From the NCBI RefSeq assembly GCF_026212465.1, contig NC_080059.1:11276311-11340310 (forward strand): a stretch of 64,000 nucleotides of DNA. The letters are read 5' to 3'. Made by a program: the position numbers and the translations under genes. This stretch comes from Amaranthus tricolor. Its lineage: Eukaryota; Streptophyta; Magnoliopsida; Caryophyllales; Amaranthaceae. The notes beneath the pieces are model-generated. The model did not search any database. It had not been told where the DNA came from and worked only from the letters and a program-made list of their open reading frames with translations. Of this stretch, positions 25,493 to 34,577 are shown one piece after another (position 1 is the stretch's first letter; the number at the start of each line of letters is the position of its first letter).

Positions 25493-26271
25493 GTGTGTTT
25501 CCTAGAATGTTGCTCGTCATGAACAATGTTGTGGACCTGACCTGGGTGCTCGATCTGTGCTCTTGTGGTTAAGATTTTTCTGTGGTTCGTGAATTGTGAC
25601 CATTGATTGTACCCTTCTGACGCTATTACAGCTTTATTCTGAATGTATCAATCAATATACAGGTAATAAATTTAAGCCCAATTGTAAGGTAAAAGTAACG
25701 TGTGAATTTTGTTCATACTAAAATATTATGTATCTTTGTATTTAAAGAGTAGAATCAAGTATTTTAGTGTTTTAATTACCAAATGAGGAAATTGGTGCAT
25801 ATTTTTATTGTGAACTAAGCTCAAGATTTACTTTAATTAAGGAGTGGGAACTGGATTATTTTTTCACAAGTATCTCTCGAGCATAAGGTCACTTGAAATT
25901 TCTGTGAATATGGAGCACTTGAAAATACAAATTTATGACCCATTACGAGCTCTTTTTTAGTGTGTGCGGAGTCTGATGGAAAAATATTCAATATTAAAAG
26001 TATTATCCTTTGTTTCTAAAAGTTCATTCACTATAGTAAGAAAAAATGTGTGAAGTCTTTTAGGGATGAAAACTTTAATTCTATTGGGGTCGGATTAAAC
26101 GTTCATCATCATTTTCATTTGTCTTACTGATTTTGCACATTTGCTTTTTTGGCAATGGTTTCACATTCATTCTTTAATTTCATCCACAAATTTATTCTCT
26201 TTCTATCTTACCAATTATTTCTATCATCCACTTGTTTTTTGACGAATTTTCCAACTCAATTTCTCTTTCTA
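25493..26271. other. Non-coding DNA with a dispersed repeat copy
   Basis: No gene seen. Bases ~26105-26305 resemble ~505-715 (CATTTGTC…GATTTTGCAC…TTTCTATCA…CCACTTGTTTTTT). The remainder is AT-rich and unremarkable. Confidence 0.45.
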
Positions 26272-26541
26272 CTAAATTTTATCCATTTTGATTGCAAAAT
26301 AAGAGGAACAAAGGGAGTTTGTTAGTCGACCAATCATAGACATCTTGGTTTGACTCGTACAACCTTCAAATAATGGACTGTTTGCAAAATTCAACATTTC
26401 AAAGAAATGTCGACAATAAGGGTTTGGATCTTCGTCAACAAGTACCGATAGATCATCATCAATAGGTACAACATCAGACTGTGGGGAAAGAAATTGATGG
26501 TAAGTGTCTGGGAATATACTAGCAGCTGCGTCATACACCAT
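26272..26541 (-). pseudogene. tnp2-type CACTA transposase fragment
   Basis: 89 residues open on the minus strand. The segment starting MVYDAA, then the acidic stretch VDEDPNPYCRHFFEML, then NSPLFEGCTSQTKMSMIGRL follows the layout of the region upstream of the tnp2 catalytic domain (a …LL..A..PLY.GC…SKLS…RL pattern). It is a single short exon; neither the N-terminal transposase-associated domain nor the catalytic core is visible. The call rests on motif resemblance plus the CACTA terminus nearby. Confidence 0.5.
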
Positions 26542-27435
26542 CTGTGAGTAAGGATTTGGATTGTTTGACGATTGCTCTCTTACTACCTCTAAAACATCAG
26601 AACTTGTTCCTACCTTTGTGTTTTAATAATAGTTTCATTCATAGTAATTTTCAACAAAACCCTTTTTCTCTTATTTCATTTGGTTCCTTATAAAAACGGT
26701 TTCTACACTTTTTACAAGGAAATTTGATCTTAGAAGTCAAACTATTCCCCCATGCAAAATCCAAAAACTTTTCTAACCCTCTCTACCTTTTATAAATCTT
26801 AAACTAAACATTTCATTTTTTTCGTCTGTTGTACATCTAACTTCATTCATGACTAACATTCATTTTTAACACCTATTATAATCATACAATTATTCAATTA
26901 ATTAATATAGACAATAAAAATATAAAACAACTATTTATGACAATGAAAAAAAAATAAATTATGTACTAAATTATAAAAACATAGAATTACTAACCTCTTT
27001 CAACCCCGCTTTCATTTTCGAAATATAACAACGAATAACAATAAAAGGAAACGACTCATTTACTTGAAAAAAATATGGCAACGACCAGGCGACCAGCTCT
27101 GCATCGCCATATCCAAATTCAAATTTCAATAATGTTTGGAGGAAAATGCCGATGAGCTGGCATTCAAACCAAGTCGTCACCCGCAATATAAAAAAATAAA
27201 AAAAAACCTTAATAAACTGGCGACGAGCTGGCAACAACACCTAGCTTTCACTCAACACAATTTTCTAAAAAGAGACGTAGAAAAAAGGGAGCAACAAGCT
27301 GGAGGCCACCCTATCTGTCGCCCTTTTTCAAAACTTATATAGCGATAAGACTGTCGTCATCTGTCCGTCGCCATTGCCGATGAGTAGGTGGTTGTCGCCT
27401 TTTTATCGTCACCATTTTAACATTTATTTGTAGTG
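26272..27435 (-). mobile_element. Remnant of a CACTA (En/Spm) transposon
   Basis: Read on the minus strand, the right boundary at 27435 begins CACTACAAATAAATG, the canonical CACTA terminus. It is followed by GC-rich subterminal sequence with repeated GGCGAC/GTCGCC and GAGCTGGC motifs (27070-27420). Further in, a minus-strand reading frame resembles the N-terminal part of tnp2-type transposase. The opposite terminus was not found, so the element is truncated or its left end has decayed. Confidence 0.6.
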
Positions 27436-27889
27436 GTATCTTGTTATCATCATAATCATCATCGTACCCAGTATATCCCACCCATAGGAACTATGATCAG
27501 GTCTAGGGAAGAAAGGAAGATTGCAACTCATAACTATCAGGAGAATGTGGCCAAAGAGTCCCTTTGCTCGAGAAAGATCCTCAAAAGTAGAAACCCCTGC
27601 AACGAAAAAGACTTAGTTAAACTAAATCCGCAGGCCTGTATCTTACAACACAAATTTGACCTTTATTATAAATTAAAAAATAATGTATCTTGTAAAGAAG
27701 GAAAATATTCTATACAGAGAAACCAATGATCCAAGTTCATATCTAAAGTAGTGGTTTTGGAAACAGTAGTCCATGCACGTTATGAAAAGATTGGAATGCT
27801 TCCATTCATCACAAAAGTGACAACAAATAGGAAGTCACAAAATAGGCCAAAAGGTGCAATGGAAGTAAAGCTAGCAAAATCAGTAAATA
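27436..27889. other. Non-coding DNA between transposon remnants
   Basis: Short open stretches (27433-27729 plus, 27751-27984 plus) are compositionally ordinary and match no family I recognise. They may be decayed transposon sequence. Confidence 0.35.
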
Positions 27890-28165
27890 CAGATTTCCGT
27901 GAAAATTTGAATCAAATAAGCAAAACAATATTAAAAAGTAAGCACTTTTTGAAAATATACAAAAATTTGAATCAAGTCGTATAATAGGTAATTTTTGAAA
28001 ATATTTCTCAAAGTAAGCACGTTTTCTATAACACGGGTTTGGGGATGTTCGCACAGCAAACAAAGAAGTTTGGTCAAAAAAGTCAAGGTCTTTGTTTACT
28101 GTTAGTAACAGCAAACAAAGATTTTGACCCATTTTCTTTGTTTGCTGTTAAAAACAGCGAAGAAT
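27890..28165. mobile_element. Solitary end of a Mutator-like element
   Basis: It shares the design of the other MULE ends in the window: AAATTTGAATCAAATAAGC-like terminal sequence (repeated at about 27903 and 27962), an AAGTAAGCAC motif, then palindromes CTGTTAGTAACAG (core 28101-28109) and a degenerate one, CTGTTAAAAACAG (28144-28156), ~45 bp apart. No opposite end was located nearby, so it is probably a truncated element. Confidence 0.45.
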
Positions 28166-28240
28166 TACAACTCTAATTTCACTTTCTATTTTTTTTGGGT
28201 CATGTCAATTTTATAAGGCTAATTTATAAGCTTTAATTAT

Positions 28241-28462
28241 TTAGCCTAAAAGTTTGGGAGAAAATGGATAATCATCTCCATCTAATCTTCCTTCAAATTC
28301 TAGAATGTCGACTCTAAAATCATCTCCACGGCTTGTTTGCCTATTAACTTTAGGACTTTCAGACTCATAATCCCCACCTTCCCTTAGGGTGTGTTTTAGG
28401 TCTAGAAACTCTTCAACAATTCTGCTCAAATCACTTGTTTCTCCTTCACCACTTTTAGACAT
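28241..28462 (-). pseudogene. Retrotransposon gag N-terminal fragment
   Basis: 73 residues on the minus strand from ATG at 28462, just downstream of a primer-binding-site-like motif and an LTR. The stretch DFRVDILEFEGRLDGDDY matches the start of the gag domain of Ty3/gypsy elements (a …DIPEF.G.LD.…. block). The match stops abruptly near 28258, where unrelated sequence begins, so the element was deleted just inside gag. Confidence 0.6.
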
Positions 28463-28511
28463 GGTGTTTTGCTTTGTGAATGAACGAAATTAAGGCTAGG
28501 AGCGTAGCCTT

Positions 28512-28525
28512 GGCTTTGATATCAA
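28512..28525 (-). other. Primer-binding-site-like motif of truncated LTR element
   Basis: On the minus strand this reads TTGATATCAAAGCC, a mutated form of the initiator-methionine tRNA primer site (TGGTATCAGAGCC). It lies between the LTR (28528-29523) and the gag start (28462), in the right order for a minus-strand retrotransposon. Confidence 0.5.
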
Positions 28526-28527
28526 GA

Positions 28528-29523
28528 TGATATAGGTTGGCTATGTATTAAACAAGAACCAAACTATAAACACACGTTTGTATTTTGAAGTTTCGAATTC
28601 AATAAATAAGGCTAATTAGTTTCTATTGTGATGGAATTGTTTTGTGATTTTTTGTGATTTTGAAACAAGGAAAATTAAGAAAAGATATGTTGATTGAACA
28701 ACTTAAAAATGGTTGAACCAAAGATTAATTTCGATACTGAATGCACCACGAAATTAAAGCTATGGGCTCCTAAGAACACATTCAATCTTTAGCCAAAAGA
28801 ATGAAAAACAAAGGAACTTCAACTTACTTTCAACTACTCCAAGTTAAAATTAAATTGCAAAGAAAGAGCAAGATATGCTCAAAGGTTGTTTGTATTAAAA
28901 TGTAATGGAAGTGAATGAATTACAAGAGAGCAAGTAGCCTATTTATACTAAAGAATTCAGCTATCAAAGATTACAACTTGCAAGAAAAATCTGAATATTA
29001 CACAAAAGCAAGCTCCCAACAACTACATTTTTAAATCTAGTGGATAAAAGCAAGTTTCTAACAGCTATATTTTGAAATCTAGAGGATATTTGGAAATAAA
29101 GTGCTTGGCTTGATTTGACTTGATTTGCAAATGTCCTTCAATAATCTTCATATATCCTTGATGATTTTCAGCCATTTGTTGATTTTATGGCTGAATTTTT
29201 TGCTTCGATTCTTGCTTCACACGCTTTGTAAATTTCGAACCCATTTGAGCCAAAAATAAATACTAAACTTAAAAGAAAATTACAACTCAACTAACTAAAC
29301 ATGAGACATGATTAAGCTTTATCCTAAACCTGGCTTAATCATTTCTAAAGGACACAAATATTTGAAATGAAATAAAAGACTCAAATTAATGAAGACTTAG
29401 TTTATGACTACGAAATTAAAAGGCTTGACATTTGGACTTTGAATTTGGGCGTCTTCCGTTTAATGTATCATTGTATTGATCTTAGCTAGCTCATGAGAAT
29501 TATATGTAGGTGATCCTACATCA
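28528..29523 (-). mobile_element. 5' LTR of a truncated Ty3/gypsy-like element
   Basis: A 996-bp stretch bounded by TGATATAGG and CCTACATCA, which are near-perfect inverted ends in TG…CA form. It is followed on the minus strand by the primer site and a gag start. No second LTR is present, so the element is truncated and immobile. The family is not identified beyond the gypsy-like gag fragment. Confidence 0.6.
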
Positions 29524-29849
29524 GTCAACTTGGATTATTTATTAAAACAGTTGTAGATTTTGAGAATGGTTTAAACAAGACAAGCTTTCATCATTTAGAC
29601 AACTTGGGTTATTGATTTAAATAGTTGTGGATTTTTAATGTTTTGAGAATGGTTTAAACACTGAATTACTGTGTAATTGATTTAAACAGATGTGGATTTT
29701 TCATGATGTCTCATGTAGCTTTCATCATTTAGACAACTTAGGTTATTGTCTGTTATTTTGGAATGAAATTCAATCAATGTGAAATCGATTCATTATATTT
29801 AGATTGAATAAGTTTGCGTGAAGCATGATACAATTGCGTATTTAGTTGC

Positions 29850-30330
29850 CATTGAATATCATAAAAGTTGGCATTAAATATAAATAAGTTGTCATTAAGT
29901 TTTATTTAAATTGGCATTAAGTTATATGACGTTAGATTTAATGTCTGATGTGAGTAGAAAATAGGTATAATGTAAGTTGGCATTAAGTCTAAATTAAATT
30001 GACATTGAGAATAATATGAGTTGTAATTAACTATAAGTCAAAATTAAATTGGTATTAAACATAATAATATTTTATGAAGTTAGATTGATGTCTGATGAAA
30101 GTAGAAAATTATAAGTTGTCAGTGAATATTATTATAAGTTTGCATTTAATCTGAGTAAGTTTCCATTAAGTTTTATTTAAATTGGCATTAAGTTATATTA
30201 AGTTAAAATTATTATAAGAATGATATAAGGTGGGATTAAGAATGATGTAAGTTGGGTTTAAGAAAGTATAAATTGGAATTATATATAACATAAGTTGACA
30301 ATAAAAATGATATAAGTTTGCATTACAAAA
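29850..30330 (+). repeat. Degenerate minisatellite, core TAAGTTGGCATTA
   Basis: Many imperfect copies of AAGTTGGCATTAA occur at irregular 20-35 bp intervals, for example near 29866, 29906, 29970 and 30177. The same core runs in the opposite orientation at 30780-32100, so the array changes strand around the exon-like block at 30481-30714. Confidence 0.7.
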
Positions 30331-30480
30331 AAGTTATCAAATAGTCATAAATAAACCTCTAAGCATACATTATATAATCTGTTTGTTTGGTGTTATGGAA
30401 CCAAACTCCTTGTTTTTAGTTGTTAACTGTGGTTCTCTTCTTAAAATGACCTTTAATTCTCTTTGTTCTCCCCTCTGTCA

Positions 30481-30714
30481 CTAACTTTTAGGATCAAGCA
30501 CAATATATCTGTCATAATCAAAATTTGTTTGTGACTGACATTCTTGGCCTTCAAGTTTCGCAAAAACATCTACATTTTTAAGGTCACTAATATGTCTTCT
30601 TACTTGTAGTGGATTAGCATAATCATTATTTAATGTAATATCATCACCATTGTTATGGGGGATAACTTGTAGTTGATTATCACAACTTTTATCATAAACA
30701 TAAGAATCGCACAC
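30481..30714 (-). pseudogene. Exon-like block between minisatellite arms; family unknown
   Basis: 77 residues open on the minus strand. I do not recognise the family. Its core (QVIPHNNGDDITLNNDYANP, then LQVRRHISDLKNVDVFAKLE) recurs at 31290-31445 with many substitutions that keep the protein pattern better than the DNA. That suggests the block was once coding, perhaps in a transposon protein. Both copies sit within TAATGCCAACTTA-type repeats. Confidence 0.45.
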
Positions 30715-30759
30715 AACCTTAATAACTATTTAAAGTATTTTCAGCAAAATTATTGCCTA

Positions 30760-32110
30760 TTTATAACACTTTTAAAGCCAAGTTAAATAACATACAATGT
30801 CAATTTATAGCTAACCGATTTACAACAAACTTAATACCAACTTACATAAGACATAATGCCAACATAATATCAACTTAATACCAACTTAATGCCAAATTAA
30901 TGCCAACTTACATAAGACCTAATGTCAATTTACATAAGACATAATGCCAATTTATATAACACTTAATGCCAAATTATAATAGACTAATTAATGCCAACTC
31001 ATATAAGACTTACATGATATGTAATGCCAACTTTCAACAAATTTAATACCAACTTACATGATATGTGATGTTAACTTACATATATTTAACATCAATATTC
31101 ATGAAATATAATGCTAACTTACATAATATTTAATACCAACTTAGCATAAGTTTAATACCAATTTATAACATATTTAACATCAATATTCATGAAATATAAT
31201 GCCAACTTATAACATATTTAACACCAACTTACACGACATTTAATACCAATTTACACGACATAGATACAATTGCTCAAGATCTTCTAATTTTTCACCAGTG
31301 ACCCCTTCAAGTGTCCCGTATGTATCTACATTTGCAAGGTCACTTATCTGTCATCTTACTTGAAGTGGATTGGCATAACCAATGTTCGTTGTAATATCGT
31401 CGCCACCGTCATGGTAGATGACTTGTAGTTACTTGTCAAATTTGCATCCTGACACACATATATATCAACACAAAATGCTAACTTATGAAATATCTACTGT
31501 CGTCTTATTTGAATTTAATGCTAACTTATATGAATAAGCTTAATAATAATCAAATGCAAATGACATCAGCACATAATGTCAATTTATATAATACTTAGTG
31601 TCAACTTGAATACTATCTAGTGCTAATTTAACAAGTACCAAAATAAATAATACCAATTTATATAGTATCAACTTAATCAGCATCTAATGCCAATTTAATC
31701 CAACTTATATTATATCAACTTCTCTCAAGTATATGGTAGCTTTTATCAGACTATAATCCAACTTATATTGTATCAACTTCTCTCAAGTATATGATATATA
31801 TTACCAATTTATAAGCACTAAATAAAAAATTATACGACATTTACAGCCAATTTATGATCATCAATGACATCAGCACATAATGCTAATTTATATATTAATT
31901 AGTGCCAACTTGAAATACTATATAATGTCAAATTAACCAGCAGCAAAACATATAGGACTGACTTATGTATATCAACCTAATCAGCATCTAATGCCAATTT
32001 AATCCCAACTTATTTAGTATCAACTTATCTCAGGTATCAAACTATAATAAGTAGTATCTAATACCAACTTACAGTAACCAACTTGAATAATATGTTATCC
32101 AATGCAAAAC
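30760..32110 (-). repeat. Degenerate minisatellite, core TAATGCCAACTTA
   Basis: More than 30 imperfect copies of AATGCCAACTTA or AATACCAACTTA, with period about 20-35 bp, mostly linked by CATAAGAC or ATAT spacers. Orientation is opposite to the array at 29850-30330. The array is interrupted by a second exon-like block at 31290-31445. A ~60-bp segment (CAACTTATATTRTATCAACTTCTCTCAAGTATATG) is tandemly repeated near 31697 and 31750. Confidence 0.75.
31290..31445 (-). pseudogene. Second, diverged copy of the unknown exon-like block
   Basis: On the minus strand it reads QVIYHDGGDDITTNIGYANP, LQVR, a TGA stop, then QISDLANVDTYGTLEG, which parallels the block at 30481-30714. The stop replaces an Arg codon (CGA to TGA), which is a C-to-T change. 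Function unknown. Confidence 0.45.
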
Positions 32111-32111
32111 T

Positions 32112-32746
32112 AACTTTCGTGTTCACTAGTTTTAACTCTATTGTCATGCTCGAACTGAATATGCTCATCATTTAATGGAACTATAGAATCAACAATTTCA
32201 GAATGAGAACATCACATTTTTTTACTTCTAATTTATTGAATTTGTGAAGGAAGAGAGAATCAAACTTACCTATACTGTGTCTAAAAGACCAATCTCGTTG
32301 AGCCTTTGTCATGAAATAAATCTTCGAATTCTTGCATGAAATCATCTATGTTATTGAAGATGAAGAAAAACGAAATGGAGGAACAATACCCATTTCCCAT
32401 TTGAATACGATATTTTACCTTTCATAGATCAAAAATTAGAAAAGTTTAGTCAATAATTATATTACCTCAGTTTCCAATAAGCTTTGTAATCATGACCTTA
32501 AAATACGTAAGGCTTTCTTGGGGAGAGGCAGTCTCAGCTGCTAGCTACTGTGACTGCTATATTTTTTTAAAATTTTTTATTTTTGCTATATATTAATTCA
32601 TAAAGGTAAATAGGCTTGAACTTAAGGGACCATCTCTCACAAAGACAATCTCTTAAAAGAGTTACTATTCAATTAAATACCTAATAAAATGTTGCTTATA
32701 ATGATAAGTAGAAGCAACTTTTATTAATTAGGCCCTTAAATACGAA
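32112..32746. other. Non-coding DNA
   Basis: AT-rich with no supported reading frame or transposon end. The final bases up to 32746 match the flank of the duplicated segment seen at about 60836, so this is where the segmental duplication resumes. Confidence 0.4.
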
Positions 32747-32755
32747 GTTTAATAA

Positions 32756-33729
32756 GAAAATTTGAAAAAAATAAGATTATTTAACAACTTAATTCCAAAA
32801 ATAAGCTCCGTGAAAATTTATTTCCCAAAATAAGCGTCCGTACATCCAAACCTAGGTTCGGCAAGAGTTGCTGTTAGTAACAGCGAAAGAGAAAAAAAAA
32901 AATTAAAAGCCCAAAGTCGCTGTTACTAACAGCTACTTAAAAAAAATTTATTTATTTATTTTTTTTTTTGCTGTTAGTAACAGCAACATGTCCCATTTGA
33001 CATGACCAAGTTTGTACAGCAGCGTAACCTACATTTTAGACAATACAAAGGGAAATACTAAGATGGGGCCATTTGTACATGAAAAAACACAACAATTTCT
33101 ACAACAGTCAATATATTACTCATTTAAAACAAATCAATGATTAATAAACTTAAGTGGGCAAAGATCAAATTTTGCAACAGACATCGAATAATAAATCTAA
33201 ATTGAACGTACAAGTTTGTGAGACCATGAAAAGAAGACTAATTCTTTATTGAGGTCGTCTCACCGTGAGACGGTCTCAATTGTGTCAACCAAATACATGT
33301 GTGAATTTAGATTTCATTTTTTTTATGTATTTGTATTAATGGGCTGTTTGTATGGGCTCGTCTCAATTGTGTCAATCAAATATTTAGTCCTATCTTTAAG
33401 GATCTCTGAGCTTGTCCCCCTATACTCTTGGCTAAACGTTAGACATGGTCTATACACAAAACTATCGGGTTGCTTCCAAAAAGAACTACTATCCTCCTCA
33501 TTTTCGTTCTCCTTTACCATAATAACAGCAAAAAAAAAAATTTTTTTTTTAAAGTTGCTGTTAGTAACAGCGACTTTGGGCTTTTAATTTTTTTTTGTTT
33601 CTCTTCCGCTGTTACTAACAGCGACTCTTGCCGAACCTAGGCTTAGATGTACAGACGCTTATTTTGAAAAATAAATTTTCACGGAACTTATTTTTGATTG
33701 TTAAATAATCTTATTTTTTTCAAATTTTC
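32756..33729. mobile_element. Non-autonomous Mutator-like element with 9-bp target duplication
   Basis: A 974-bp element with long inverted ends (GAAAATTTGAAAAAAATAAG inward from both sides, continuing through CGCTGTTACTAACAGC-type palindromes to beyond 200 bp). It is flanked by a perfect 9-bp repeat, GTTTAATAA, at 32747-32755 and 33730-33738. Palindrome cores lie at 32873, 32922 and 32973 on the left and 33560 and 33611 on the right. It encodes no transposase. The related segment at 60841 has one uninterrupted GTTTAATAATATCATGA, which is the empty site. Confidence 0.92.
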
Positions 33730-33738
33730 GTTTAATAA

Positions 33739-34577
33739 TATCATGACATTGACGCATGAGTTGGGTATGCAGTACTATTTTCAATTAAAGTACTGATGAA
33801 TTCTTGCTTGTAAAGATTGGGTTTTGACAAATGAGATATTGTCATTTATTTCACGTGCACACATTTTTAGGTTCATCATTATTATTTTATTCGGTGTATT
33901 TCACTCATAGAAAAATTATAGACAAGGTCTCGAGAAGGAAGGACGGTGGCTACTCATACCCATAAAGGAGAATACGGCCAAAGGAGATCCCTGGGTCAAG
34001 CAAGATAAAGAGTCGTAACTTCACGGAACAGATAAATTAAATGCCTATAAATAAAATAAATATGCAGAACCAACTACAAAATAAAGGAAAACAAAAACTA
34101 ATAATAAAAGAAACGAGAGAAGTAAGAGGGCAAGAATATTTTTAGGTTGTTACCGATAAATATTTATTATCCACAGTTTGCATTATTTAACTTAAAAAAC
34201 TTTTACTCTCTCTATTTTTTTTCTTTCAATTTACTTTTTACACAGTTTTCAAAGTAACGTTTGAGCTTTAATATCTGTAAATACGCATTTTAAAAAATTA
34301 TAAAAAAATATATGATGAGAAAATATACATTAAGACGAATCTAACGAGATCTCACATGGATATATTTTATCATCTATATACGTCTTAAAAATCTTAATTA
34401 AATTTCTTCATACAAATAAAATATTTTAAATGAAAAAAATATTAAAAAAACTCAGCGATTACATTATAATTTTAAATATTGCAGATATATAACCATAGGA
34501 GCGTTGCACCAGGCTACTACATAGCTTTAACCAATAAGATCATTAGTATCAATAAAAGCTAAGTGGCGTCGGCGACA
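33739..34577 (+). promoter_or_regulatory. Upstream region and promoter of decarboxylase gene copy A
   Basis: It begins a segment repeated at 60850-61697. A likely TATA box (GATATATAACC, about 34490-34500) lies roughly 80 bp before the first ATG, with CCAATAAG between them. The same layout is kept in copy B. Most of 33830-34420 belongs to a repeat family found again at 40571-41582, 59808-60420 and 60880-61500 (landmarks GTAACGTTTGAGCTTTAATATC and AAGACGAATCTAACGAGAT). Confidence 0.55.

Noticed and set aside
22061..25501. 9-bp target duplication for the 22071-25492 MULE
   Set aside because: Flanks GCCTGTTTG and GTGTGTTTC agree at only six of nine positions, so no duplication is claimed.
26031..26042. 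CACTATAG as the left end of the CACTA element
   Set aside because: It does not match the right terminus (CACTACAA) beyond five bases and no 3-bp target duplication pairs with it.
28010..33630. Spaced palindromic repeats as a CRISPR-like array
   Set aside because: Copies are few, lie in MULE inverted ends and are in a plant genome; they are transposon subterminal repeats.
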